64,000 nt of DNA from Avena insularis (lineage: Eukaryota > Streptophyta > Magnoliopsida > Poales > Poaceae), in assembly GCA_023614405.1 (NCBI GenBank), contig CM042689.1:274853533-274917532 (forward strand). The letters run 5' to 3'. The translations under genes were made by a program, and so were the position numbers. The notes under the pieces are model-generated. The model saw only the letters and a list, made by a program, of their open reading frames with translations, was not told where the DNA came from and searched no databases. How positions within the stretch are numbered: the stretch's first letter is position 1; each line of letters starts with the position of its first letter. Positions 41,890 through 53,613 of the stretch are shown piece after piece.

Positions 41890-43429
41890 AACCATCTTAT
41901 AATTTCCTATGAATAGAAGCTTTATGTTTCAATTTTTCTTCCTTAATTTTCATGAGAGCATCTGTAATGTGTTTTGTAAAAGCCATATTCATAGCACTAG
42001 CATTAGGACCTCTAGCTAGATTTTGTAAGAACATAATTACTTTATAAATATTGCAACCATCAAGATCAAAATCAAAATTAGCATCCAAGGTAGTGGAATT
42101 ACTGTTTCCCATATTTCGAAGAATTTTAGCATTTTTATTGGAAAAAGGAATGGGAATTTTAGGTGGTTTGCTAGCATCAACGTTGGTGGTGGTAATAGTA
42201 CAAATACTACTATTTCTAGCAATTTCATCTTCTCTTTCCCACCTAGCATGCAATTCAGTTAACATTCTAACATTTTCATCAATTCTAACTTGTATGGCAT
42301 TAGTAGCAGCAAAGGGATTTTCCACAGTTTCTGGTTTAGCAGCCATTTTATTAATCAAAGAAGATTGTGCTTCAGACAAAGATGAAATATTTTTTTCAGC
42401 ATTCGGAAGCTTTCCTCAATAGTTTTATTGAAGGCAATTTGTTTACTAATAAAATCCTTAAGCATGACCTCGAGTTCAGAGGGTACACTTCTATTGTTGT
42501 TGTAGGAATTTCCATAAGCATTACCATTATTGGGAGGATATGGACTACAATTGTTATTACCAAAATTATTCCTATAGACATTATTGCTAAAATTGTTATT
42601 TCTAATGAAGTTCACATCAACTTGCTCTTCTTGAGAAACCAAAGAGGCTAAAGGAACATTATTTGGATCAATATGAGTTTTTTCCATTAACAAGCATAGA
42701 CATAATAACATCGATTTTATCACTCAAGGAGGAGGTTTCTTTAACAGAATTTACCTTCTTACCTTGTGGAGCTCTCTCAGTGTGCCATTCAGAATAATTA
42801 ACCATCATATTATCAAGGATCTTTGTTGCAGCACCCAAAGTAATGGTCATAAAGGTACCTCCAGCAGCAGAATCCAACAGATTCCTTGAAGAAAAATTTA
42901 GTCCTGCATAAAAGGTTTAGATAATCATCCAAGCAGTCAGTCCATGAGTGGGGCAATTCTTTACCGAAGATTTCATTCTTTCCCAAGCTTGAGCAACATG
43001 TTCATTATCAAATTGTTTAAATTTCATTATTTCACTTCTCATAGATATAATCTTAGCAGGAGGATAATATTTTCTAATAAAAGCATATTTGCACTTAATC
43101 TAAGAATCAATACTATTTCTAGGCAAAGATAGCAACCATTCTTTAGCTCTTCCTCTCAAAGAGAAAGGAAACAATTTAAGCTTAATAATATATCTATCTA
43201 CATCCTTATATTTTTGCATCTCACAAAGTTCAACAAAATTATTAAGGTGGGCAGCAGCATCATCAGAACTAGCACCAAAAAATTGCTCTTTCATAACAAG
43301 ATTCAGCAAAGCAGGTTTAATTTCAAAGAAAGTAGCTTCAGGAATAGGTGGAGCAATAGGTGTACACATAAAATCATTGTTGTTTGTGCTAGTGAAGTCA
43401 CAAAACTTGGTGTTTTCAGGAATATTAAT
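41890..43429 (-). pseudogene. gag: Gag of Athila-like element 2, multiply frameshifted
   Basis: Pieces on -: 43429-43100 (INIPENTKFCDFTSTNNND, then the capsid start, ending PRNSIDS at a stop), 42877-42668 (DSAAGGTFMTITLGAATKIL), 42723-42355 (VDVNFIRNNNFSNNVYRN) and 42379-41897 (SEAQSSLINKMAAKPETVEN). The codon matching the ATG of element 1 is ATT here, so the start is lost. At least three shifts or stops. It keeps the 2 bases missing from element 1 near its end, so the two copies decayed independently. Confidence 0.85.
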
Positions 43430-43690
43430 TTTTGCAGGATTAAAGCAAGCCAACAGAAATAGAAACTGAAGTAGGAACTAATTTTTTTGTGTTTTTATAA
43501 AAATAAACAAACTAGTACAACTAATTTTTTTGTATTTTTGATTAAAATAAACAAGCAAAATAAAGCAAAATAAATTAAGCAAAACAAAAACAAAGAAAAG
43601 AGATTGGTTGTGAGAGACTCCCCTTGCAAGAATCTTCTTTCTCCCTCAAAAGTGATTGACGGGGAGGAAGAGATTGAAGCTGTCCTTATC

Positions 43691-43708
43691 TCCCAGGAAA
43701 CGGTGCCA
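43691..43708 (-). other. Primer-binding site of Athila-like element 2
   Basis: TGGCACCGTTTCCTGGGA on -, 10 bases inside the LTR end GATCCATCA. Confidence 0.65.
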
Positions 43709-43718
43709 GTTAAGTGCT

Positions 43719-45264
43719 TGATGGATCAGATATGTAGAGCTCGTTGGGAACCCAAGAGGAAGGTATGATGAGGACAACGTCAAGTTTCCCTCAGTTATGA
43801 AATCGAGGTTATCGAACCAGTAGGAGTAAGGAAACAACTCCAAGGTGTTGCTAGCAACTTGGAAACTGCACAACACAACCACAATACTTTGCCCCAACTT
43901 ACAGTGAGGTTGTCAATCACAACGGTTTGCTGAAAACAAAGCATTAAACGTATAGTGTGGAAGATAGTAATTGCTTGTAATATTTGTAAACAGTAAACAG
44001 TAGATGGTATATCAATGGTAAAGAATGGACCGGGGTCCATAGTTCACTAGAGGTGTTCTCCATAAGATAAATAGCATGTTGGGTGAATAAATTACAACGG
44101 GGCAATTGACAGATTGAGAATACATAACAATGCATATACTAGACATCTTGATCTCTACGAGATTTGATTGGGTATTACAACATAATACATAGACTGTAAT
44201 CCAACTACATCTATGACTAATAATCCACCTTCAGGTTATCATTCGAACCCCTTCTAGTATTAAGTTGCAAGAAACAGATAATTGCCTTAAACAAAGTGTG
44301 TAAAGTAAACAATACAATTGCCCTTGGACAAAGGATTGTTGTTTTCTCCCTAGTAGCAACAACACATCTACAACTTTAGAAGTTTCTATCACTCTCCTAG
44401 ATTACTAGATGCATGAACCTACTATCGAGCATAAATACTCCCTCTTGGAGTTACAAGCATCTACTTGGCCAAGGTATATACTAGCAATGAAGAGCATGCA
44501 AGATCACAAATAACATAGACATGATAGAATCAATAATCAATCTGACATAGTATCTCAATATCCATCGGATCCCTGCAAACACAACATGTAGGATTACAAA
44601 TAGATGATCTTGATCATGAACAGAGCTCACAAGATCTAAACATGATAGCACAAAAGAGGAGAAACAACCATCTAGCTACTGTATGGACCCATAGTCCAAG
44701 GGTTAACTACTCACGCATCACTCCGGAGGCTGGCATGGTGATGAAGAAGGCCTCCCGGATGATATCTCCCCTCTAGTAGGGTGCCAGGAAGAGCTTCAGA
44801 TCCCTCGATCTAGGGACGATGGTGGCGGCTGCTATAGAATATTTCGTGGATTTCTGATCGGGTTCTTAGGATTTCTGCCTCAGGGTGTTTATATAGGTGA
44901 AGGGGCGAGGTCAGTTGAGGGCCAGGGGGCCACACCATGCCCTGGCGTGACCTAGGGTGGTCCCGCGCCAGGGGCTGGTGTGACTGTCCTGTGGAGCCTC
45001 TTCGTCCCCCCTCTGGACTCTGTCTTCGATCCGGTAAAATATTGACTTTGGCTTTTGTTCCGTCCAATTCCAAGAATATTTCTTTACTAACTTTTCTGAA
45101 ACCCAAAAACAACATAAAATATGCAACTGGCACTGCGGCATCTTGTCAATAGGTTAGTTCCAGAAAATGTATAAAAATGCCTCAAAGTGTAGACAAAACA
45201 TAACAAAGTTGATACAAAACAAGCATGGAGCATCAAAAACTATAGATACATTTACGACGTATCA
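43719..45264 (-). repeat. 5' LTR of Athila-like element 2 (1546 bp)
   Basis: On -, from TGATACGTCGTAAATGTATC at 45264 to CATATCTGATCCATCA at 43719. Similar in layout to the LTRs of element 1 but clearly diverged. Confidence 0.88.
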
Positions 45265-45817
45265 GTGACAAATAGATAGATAGTTCATTGTAAAGTGTTA
45301 CATTGGTACTAGTTTCGTCACAAGATACAAATTAAGTTTATCTCAATTTAAACTATGGATGGGACAATGTAATGGAAAGAAAGTTCCATAACAGATTTGG
45401 ATGAGTTCCAAAGTTAAGACTTTGTGACAGATACTATAACAAAAGGGTTAAGTATGTGACTGCTATTGTAGCAGCAAAAGTGGGCATTTGTGTCAAGTAG
45501 TTTGTTATCAAACTAGGTGTGGTTCACAGTGGGCTAGTACTATGAAGATATATTGTACGACAATTGTATCAACATGTTTTAACCCCAAGGAACTAAAGGT
45601 CTCACCAAAGGACCAAATTTATGCAATGCCATCTTATTGAAGAATGGGTAATGCGTAGAGATGCAAATGCATGCAAATACACACGGACCTAGAAGTGTCA
45701 GATATGAATATTATTTTTACCACTAGCAATCATGTATATACAACACCAGAAAGCCATAGGTGTTGAATGCACAAAGTTTATCAAACAAGATTATTGACTC
45801 TAGTGCAAGAGGGAGAC
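45265..45817 (+). mobile_element. 3' interior fragment of copia element 1
   Basis: Non-coding AT-rich sequence that ends in the polypurine tract GTGCAAGAGGGAGAC (45803-45817) right before a copia LTR. The tract and LTR start are those of BARE/Angela-type copia elements (recall). The left part is cut off by Athila-like element 2. Confidence 0.65.
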
Positions 45818-47583
45818 TGTTGGAGATATGCCCAAGATGCAACAATAAAGTGGTTATTATTATATCTTTGTGTTTATGATAAATGCTTACATCCCATGCT
45901 ATAATTGTATTAACCAAAAACATTAATACTTGTGTGTTTTGTGAACATAAAAGAGTCCCTAGTAAGCCTCTTGTTAATCCAGCTTGTTGATTAATAGATG
46001 ATCATGGTTTCCTGATCATGCACATTAGATATTATTAATAACAAGATCATATCATTAGGGGAATGATGTGATGAACACACTACTATAGTTAGCATAGCAT
46101 AAGATCAAGTCATTTAGAGTTCTTTTGCTATAAGCTTTCAAATACATAGTAACCTAATCCTTCGACCATGAGATCATGTTAATCACCATCACCGGATGGA
46201 TGCTTTGATGACATCAAACACCACTTCCGTAACTAGGTGGTTATAAAAGTGGCATTAGGTATTATGAAAGTATGTGTTGAAGCACATGGATCAAGAGTGA
46301 TATTTGTCTATCCATATGACGTATAGATATACTCTGGACCCTCTCAGTGGAATGTCATCCGATTGGCTTGCAAGCATGTGATTAGGTCACAAGGGATGTC
46401 ATATCACGGAACGAGTAAAGAGTACTTATCGGTAATGAGGATAAGTAAAGTGTCGCATGACAAAGGGAATCGGTACCATATGTAAATGGTTCATTCGATC
46501 ATGAAGTAATTATAGAAATATGTGGGAGACATTTGGATTTCCAGATCCCTCTATTGCTTATTGATCGGAGAGGTGTCTCAATCATGTCTACATAGTTCAC
46601 GAACCATAGGGAGACACACTTAAGGATTCAATGTTGTTTAAAGTAGATATTGAATATGAGTTGGAGACCGAATGTTGTTCGGAGTCTCGGATTAGATCTA
46701 GGACATCATGAGGAGATCTGGAATGGTATGGAGAATAAGATTCATATAAGGAAAGTGGTTTTCTAGGGTTCAGGAAAGTTTCGGTGTTTTGATCGGATAC
46801 TTCTAGAATGTTCTAGAGGGACCACCAGTGGTTCCACCACCCCGTAAGGGGGTCACTTGGATAGTGGTATGCCCTAGGGTCTAGCTGCACCAAACCCTAA
46901 AGGACCAATTCTGCCAAGACTAGTAAAAGGGTCAAACCCTAGTTTGAATAGTCAATTCCTAGTTTGAAAAGTCAAACTCTAGTTTTTGGTAAGAAGGAAG
47001 ACTTGATGGAAAAGGTTTCTAGATCTTCCCTTGGTGGCCGAGTTGGGGGGGTACACGTCCTAGGCTGGGAACCCTTGGCCAGCCGGCCTCCACCTATATA
47101 ATGAGGGGTGGGGGCGCACCCCTACACACCCCTGGTCTATTGGCGCCTAACCCTAGCCGCCCCTCTCTTCTCTCTCGTCCACCGTCCTGCTTCGGGTTAG
47201 GCGAAGCCCTGCAGAAATCTCTCCTCCTCCACCACCACATCGTCGTGTTGTTGGTATTCTGAGATCTACAACCTTCGCTGCCCTACTAGAACAAGGGAGA
47301 GAAAGGTCTTCATCAACTACCGTACGTGTGACCAACTACAGAAGCACTGTCGGAACGCGGCACCGGAAGGATCGTCTACATGATCTTGAGATCGACAAGT
47401 GATCGATTATATCAACCACGAGAATCCTATCTCGTTAAACGCTTTGGATCTACAAGGGTTAGTTCTCCACAATCTCGTTGCACCGATCTCGTAGATTAGA
47501 TCTTGGCTTTGTCATAGATTAGATCTTGGTTTTGTGTGTTCATGCGATAGAATTTTTTTGTTTTCCATGCTACAAACCCTACA
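45818..47583 (+). repeat. 3' LTR of copia element 1 (1766 bp)
   Basis: It starts TGTTGGAGATATGCCC and ends TTTTCCATGCTACAAACCCTACA; the same family as 57339-59203. TATA-like ACCTATATAATG at 47092-47103. It is followed directly by Mutator-like repeat sequence at 47584. Confidence 0.9.
47092..47103 (+). promoter_or_regulatory. TATA-like box of copia LTR 1
   Basis: ACCTATATAATG followed by a GC-rich leader. The same place in LTR 2 has ACCTATAAGGAG at 58651-58662. Confidence 0.6.
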
Positions 47584-47599
47584 AGTTCTATATGTAAGC

Positions 47600-47800
47600 A
47601 TGAATAACTGTAGTTCTAGATAGTATATAACTTGTACTCATATGGATGGATAACTGTAGATTTAGCTAGTGGATAACTTTTACTCATAAACATGGATAAC
47701 TATAGTTTTAGATAGTGGATAACTTGTACTCATATGCATATATAACTATAGTTTTAGTTAGTGGATAACTTGTACTGATATGCTTGGATAACTTCTGTTA
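47600..47800 (+). repeat. 46-bp tandem repeats of the GGATAAC motif
   Basis: TAACTGTAG/TAACTATAG starts at 47605, 47651, 47697 and 47743, exactly 46 bp apart. Each unit holds two motif copies, TGGATAACTRTAG and TGGATAACTTGTACTCATA, so the basic step is 23 bp. Confidence 0.85.
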
Positions 47801-47839
47801 AATACTGCTGGATAAGTTGATTGCATATAATCATCATAC

Positions 47840-47939
47840 CTTCATTTCTAACTTGCACAATAGCAATTTTGTGTGAAACATCAACATGCTCCTCTTCGTC
47901 TATTTCTTGATCTGGTTCCGCATTAAGGTTAATTTCCAT
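47840..47939 (-). pseudogene. FAR1-like gene, probable first coding exon
   Basis: ATG at 47939 on - reads MEINLNAEPDQEIDEEEHV and DVSHKIAIVQVRNEG, then GAAG|GTATGATG gives a donor at 47839. The acidic composition matches FAR1-type N-termini. The next exon is at 27967, now about 20 kb away because of the nested elements. Assignment to this gene is inference from orientation and composition. Confidence 0.5.
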
Positions 47940-48640
47940 GGTTTCACAGCTGTTCAACCAAAATATTCATCATATCAGAATTTAAGATGAAACAATAATA
48001 GGATGTCATGTCTATTTAGTTGTTAGTTGTCCTAAATTAGTTGTTTGTAATGCAGGGATCACCATATACTGTCACTGAAGCTTAGGATGATTGATTTCTT
48101 ATAGTTTGAACAATATTGGACATATCTCAGATGCAAAATTGAGGAGTAAATTAGTTGTAGATGCCCTGTTTTTGTTTAGATTCATGTTGTGCAGCAGTAT
48201 ATTGTCATCTTGAGAACCATATAGAGACTTTACTACCAAAATCATGGTGATTTGAAGATTTGATTTGAGAAGTACCTGCTGTTTTTCCTGTGTGTTCCTT
48301 TTTTTACTTTCCAGGAGCAGGGCGCTGGGCATCAAGGTGTTAAGGTGGAGCTGCAGTGGCGATCTTGGCTAGAGGATGAAGGTGATATGGACATGTGCGA
48401 AATCGGGGGAGGGGGATAGCGCTAGATCTGGGGGGGATTTTGGTTTCGGGTTTTGAGTTTTTGCTTAGAGAGGAAGATGGTCCCAAATTTTGGGGGAAAA
48501 GTCAGCTTTTCTTTTTTGGACCTGGTCATGCGCCCGGGATGGGAGGGGGCGGGGCGCGGTGACGCGGGATAACAGTCGGAAATGCCCGCCAGAATCGCGC
48601 TATTTCAGGGCGTCCGCCGGGTAGTTGCTTATTTTATTAC
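47940..48640 (-). other. 5' region of the FAR1-like gene and probable end of the Mutator-like element
   Basis: Leader-like sequence on - with a GC-rich stretch at 48520-48625 (GGGGCGGGGCGCGGTGACGC). No terminal inverted repeat is recognised, because the left end of the element is not available for comparison. Confidence 0.4.
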
Positions 48641-48659
48641 TTTCTTTTCCTGATTGCTT

Positions 48660-49640
48660 TTTTTCTATCCTTTCTTTTCCTTCTTCCCTTTTCTTCTATA
48701 TTTATTTTTTTCTTTAATTTCTTCACCTCGTTTCTATGTTTCTCGAATATTAAAAATAGTTCAAGTAGTTTAAAAATATCTTCACGAGGTTTAAAATGTT
48801 TTTCATAGATTATAGAATAGGTTTTACAGATTGAACAAATGGTTCACGAGGTTCAAAATTGTTTATGGATTCACAAACCAGTCCACATGGTATGAAAAAA
48901 AGTTTATGGATGTTTATAAAATGTTTTCGCGGAGTACGTAAATAGGTTTAGAGATTTGGAAAAAGTGTCCATGAGATTCAAAAAATTGTTTATGGTCTAA
49001 AAAGATGTTCATGGATTCCGTAAATAGGTTTAGAAATTTGGAAAAGGTGGTCACAGGATTCAAAATTTTGTTCATGATTATAAAAATTGGTTCATGATTT
49101 AAAAAAATGTTCATAACATTTAAAAAGTTATTCATGAATTAAAATTTTGGTTTATGATTTTAAACTTTTTGTTCATGACATTTGAAAAATTGTTCATGAA
49201 TTTAAATTTGTGGTTCATGATTTGAATAATTGGTTCATGGTTCTATTAATTGCTTCATGGTTTAAAAATTTGCATGATTTTGAATGTACAAATTTTAAAA
49301 GTTGTTCATGATTCTAAAAAAAATATTCTTGAACTTTTTAAAAAATGTTCATGCTTTTTTAAAAAAAATTAGGAATATGGAAATTTGGTTCATGAATTTC
49401 AAAAATTGGTTCATGATTTTTGGAAAATATTCAGGGTTTCTAAAAAAGTTCAAGATTTTCTATAAATTATTTATGAATTTTGAAATATGGTTCAATAGTT
49501 TCGAAAAATGGTTCATGATTTTTATCAAAGAATGTTCATCTTTTTTCGCTTATTCTTTTTTTTTTTGAAAACTTTTTTTACTATTTCTAAAAAATCTTCA
49601 TGAATATTTTAAGAATATTCATGGGTTTTAAATCACTATT
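48660..49640. repeat. AT-rich degenerate repeats of the TTCATGATTTTAAAAA type
   Basis: Dozens of GGTTCATG, GTTCATGAATTT and TTCAAAAAATTG variants spaced 20-35 bp apart, with apparent frames that are only a consequence of the repeats. Such sequence is common in grass DNA transposon ends (recall). Confidence 0.6.
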
Positions 49641-50843
49641 ATAAAAATGTTCGGAGTTTAAATTAAAATACAGGAAAAAGAAATAGAAATAGGAACCAAC
49701 CTAACAATAGGAACAGAAACATGCGATCGTGCATGTTCGGAAGCAGCATTCTAGCAGCACAAAATAGGAACCTTATACCGATCTAAAAAACAAACACGGA
49801 AACTAAGTCTGATTGGAGAGGCCCGCCCATGTAAGGGTGCCCTTCATGCGGCGCTACTCTGAGGCGCCGCAAGGAGCGGTGTATAGCACGTCCCGGTGGA
49901 CGCTCTAGTGGAGGAAGTTGGGCTGTTGAGGGCCTTTAAATTGGGGTTTTGCTCCGTGCGGGCCTCATCGGGTTCAAAGCGGACAACTGGCCCGTTTTGA
50001 CTTGGTAGACAAAACTGCCTAGAAAATCATTATATTATACTATATTAGATAAATGCTCGTGCGTTGCTACGGTCCTCTAAATTTTTTCTTGGCACGCACC
50101 TAAAGATAACATATATTCATGCAATATCCACATAAAAGTAATTTGGGATAAAAAATTATAATCAATTTGAACAGCTACCTCACTGATTATATATTGTTAA
50201 AGCCCATACCGCCAAAAAAATTAAGGCCACAACAGAGGCCCACTGTGTTCGGGAGTACAATACGGTGACGGAATGGCGAGTGCCAACCCATAAGTCGAGC
50301 TCTGACGTTGGTAAGAATGGACCGGTGGGGGTAATAACGATGGAAAGGGACAAAGCCAAAATTGTCAGCCATACGCAATGAGTTTGTCACGGAGGTGAAA
50401 ATTTTCTGTCACAAGAAGGGACTGTTTTTTATCGATGTACCAAACACAACCGATATTGTAAATTTTGTAGTATGGCAGGATGTTTTTTGCATACTAAAAC
50501 AATTCACAGTATAAGGAGAGTTTTCATTATTTGCTGCAATGTATTTTTCTTGTCCTTACTGTAAAGGTACAAGAGGACTCCAAATAATCCATCTCTAGAC
50601 AAAAAAAATTATAGTACAATATTTTGAGAACAATGTACAAAATGGCAAATAAGAATGCTTAAATTTCACCGCTCCGAACAAATATGTTAAGCCTAAAAAT
50701 CAGGATGTTCACGGTATTGCAATAGTAGATATCCTCCAAAATTATCTAGAAGCATCCTTTTATTTTGAACAAGTATCATGAAACATCATGTTGAATGACT
50801 TCTGCAAGATGCTTTATACAGGCATGCATTTTAACAACTTCAG
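49641..50843. other. Unassigned sequence
   Basis: Contains CGGCGCTACTCTGAGGCGCC (near 49860) and, near 50050, TAAATGCTCGTGCGTTGCTA, a decayed form of a terminal motif widespread in grass transposons (recall). No supported gene. The last five bases TTCAG are the presumed target of the next element. Confidence 0.35.
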
Positions 50844-50846
50844 TGT

Positions 50847-50879
50847 CACATTCCAAAATTCTCCTAATTTTGGAATGTG
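50847..50879 (+). other. LTR-terminal perfect hairpin
   Basis: Arms CACATTCCAAAATT and AATTTTGGAATGTG around CTCCT, 14 pairs without mismatch. The 3' LTR copy (56591-56623) has CACATCCTAAAATT against AATTTTGGATTGTG. Confidence 0.8.
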
Positions 50880-53487
50880 AAATAAATAAATAAGTTTAAT
50901 TGATTGTTTGACTATGTTGAAAATTCTCAAAGAGAAGAAACTTTTGAATAAAAAATCCTCTCAACCTTGAATTCAAAATCTTATATTCTTTTGTTATGAC
51001 CTAAGTAGCCATATAGGCAAAAGGGCATGGATTATAGAATTGGTGTACAAGATTTCAAAATGAAAATCATAAAGCATTCATAAGCATTTCATTACATCCA
51101 TGCAAAGTTCTCACAAACTAAATCCAAATCCTGATATCTAAATCCTATAGTTGATTCGCCCAAATGTTCCTAAGGGTAATTCAATTGACTTATTAAAACC
51201 CACTGTTGCTAAAGCATAAATTATTGATAATTATAGCCTAAAGAGATCCAATTAATACTACAAAATTTTAGAAATAAAATTGAGCTCATTTGAAGCTAGT
51301 ATGAAAAAGTTATGAAATAAATACAAACAAATAAAGATATAAATAAAATGGAATATACAAGGATTTATAAATCCACTACTTCCAAACTAGTAAAAAGATT
51401 ACAAATTTGATCCTATAATGATCTATTCAATTTTAAAAAAATTTAGAAACAAGAATCATGTCATTTAGAGTTCGTATGCAAAAGATATGAGGGAAACAAG
51501 TAAATAGAAAAAAAAAAGAAAAAAAAAGAATTTTTTTTCTAACGGGCCGGCCCAGCCGGACCGAACCAGGCAGGCATGTACGTGATGGTGTCCCAAGTTG
51601 CTTTAAAAAGCGTGCAAATCGGTTTTTGTTAAACCTATCTCTACTCAAACTGCTATAACTTTTTATCTACAACTCCGAATCGACTTCCGTTTGTTTCTAC
51701 TTGTTCCCTACTCCAAGGCCTATCTCTACACCGTCCCAAACCTCCATATAATCTCGTGGAGCCACAGCTGTACGAGTTTCCCTTCTCGAAATCCCGAATC
51801 TACACATGTCTGAATCTTATTTCGCTTTTTAACCCATCTAGACTTCATCGTTTGCCTTCGGTCAAAAAACGAAAGTTGTAGGAATCATCGAAATCTTTCA
51901 ATCCTGAAAAACCTCACCTCTTTTAATCCACCACAGCTGGAGAATTTCGTATCGCAATATTTCAGATCTTACGGTGTAAATCCAAGATGTACTCGCGCTC
52001 GTTTCTTCAAATCCAAATTCCTTTGGTGAGAAGGTAGGAATAATGATTCTCCATAACTTTCGTGTTCTAAGTTTTTCAATTTGACCTACGGATTTGTCTC
52101 TCTAATACAGATCTGTTTCTTGTCTATTCTAAGCCAAAATCGGGTCAATCTCTTCTTCTAGCCACCGGATCCTATCCAGACGGTCGAGATCCAATCAAAC
52201 CGGTGCATGCCATGTCGTCATCCCGGTCAGCTTCCTCATCAACACCACATCAACGTCAGGTCAACATCTAGTCTCAGTCAGCATGCAAAGTCAACCTGTC
52301 CAGTCAGCGGAATATTCCCTGAAATATTCAGTTCGAATTTAAAATTGCATATTATAGATCTAACTTGTAAAATTCGTTAGAAATTCATACCACGTCCAAA
52401 AATTGCATATAATATATCAAATTAAAGATAATTTTACGTAGAATCATCTTATCAGAATAGATCCAACTTTTACTGTACGTAGTTACTGCAGTAATTTAAT
52501 TAGTTTTAATGGTCTTTTAGGTTAATAAATTCATAGAAAATTATCTGTAACTCCGAAAAATATGAACAATATATCAAATTGAAGCTACTGTAATGTACAA
52601 TAATAATATCTGGTTGGATCTAGCCTTTGAAGATTATTTAACCCGTAGCAATTTAATTAGTTTTAATGGCTTTATAAATCATTAAATTCATAGTAAATTA
52701 ATTGCTTGTCACAAAAATATAAATGATATACCGATGGAAAGCTAGTTCCATGTAGATCATAAATATGCAATTAGTTCAGCATTTTACAGTAAGGTTTTGC
52801 CATGAAGATTTAAATGGTTTAATGGCTTATTTAGAGTAATAAATTCATAAGAAAATAAATACTATTCAAAAAATTACAAAAAATATGTCCCTGAAATCAC
52901 AATTCCGTGGAGATTACAGATATAATTTTAGTTTGTTTTTTAGACAACAGAAACTATATGAATCATTTAAAACCATTAAACACTATTTAAATCATACAAA
53001 AAGATCTATAACTCCGATTAGGGTGAATCCAAGTGCTAAGGTTTTGTATTGACAATATATATACAGAGAAATTGTATGACAAATTATTTGGTACTGTTAA
53101 AACAGAAATTCATACAGAAATATTTAAACCCATTGAAATAATGCTTTAATCATAAGAAAATATCTATAACTCCTTTTTAGGTGATTCAAATTGCCACTGT
53201 CTCTAAATTGCATTACCTCTATCCAGTAGCATCTAGTTCACAATTTAATACGACATAAACATATTTAGTTCAATTAAAGTGGTATACACCATATTAAATC
53301 GATACAACTTTAGTAATAAAAGCTTTAGTGGATTAAATGACTTTCCACATGCATCATGTAATCTAACTATGTTCAGAACTAAAGTAACACCCATTGTAAC
53401 TTATTAAATTGTCATGCATGCATTTGTTGTATTTGTTTGATCTCTATGTGCTACTGTTTATGTTGTATGCAATTGTTTGATCGATAG

Positions 53488-53613
53488 ATTGCGAGGAGTG
53501 CAACGTGTGTGATTGCAACTACTATAATTGCAAGTATTGTGGTTATGACGAGAGAAACCATTATATCTGTGAGAATTGTGAGGATTATCTAATCGACTAC
53601 ATCTACAACAAAG
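53488..53613 (+). CDS. Cys-rich zinc-ribbon-like micro-exon inside the LTR (hypothetical)
   Basis: 126 bp between the acceptor-like GATCGATAG and a strong donor-like AAG|GTAAGT, giving 42 codons in an open frame. It reads CEECNVCDCNYY, then CKYCGYDERNHYICENC, then EDYLIDYIYNK: eight cysteines, with a CX2CX9CX2C zinc-ribbon-like block. The open frame continues unspliced to a stop at 53691-53693. No ATG is in the exon, so translation would need an upstream exon. The same ten starting residues occur in the solo LTR at 34003-33941. Function unknown. It could be a chance Cys-rich frame, but its preservation with splice-like borders argues for an exon. Confidence 0.45.

Larger units (their letters stand above)
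40018..45264 (-). mobile_element. Athila-like element 2, 3' end and 3' LTR deleted
   Basis: It joins the Mutator-like intron in the middle of the non-coding interior: from GAATATATAGTGGAC it follows the sequence at about 30836 onward of element 1. Then protease, gag, primer-binding site and one LTR follow on -. There is no 3' LTR and no target duplication on the left. The right flank is copia sequence, so it probably inserted into copia 1 before a deletion removed the left sides of both. Confidence 0.85.
11063..48640. mobile_element. Old Mutator-like element carrying Ulp1-type protease and FAR1-type transposase genes, heavily invaded
   Basis: After removing the nested elements (13972-23436, 27980-39376, 40018-47583), what remains is a Ulp1-like gene on + (exons 11063-24721), a spacer, and a FAR1/MULE transposase gene on - (25541-27967, first exon 47840-47939). 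Shared GGATAACTTGTA motif arrays in all spacers and introns tie the parts together. Mutator-like elements that capture Ulp1-like protease genes are known in plants (Kaonashi type). The left end is hidden by the LTR fragment; the right end is set near a GC-rich stretch at 48540-48640. No terminal inverted repeat was identified, so the borders are approximate. Confidence 0.65.

Noticed and set aside
49302..49568. 88-residue Phe/Lys/Asn-rich frame
   Set aside because: A by-product of the TTCATG-type repeats.
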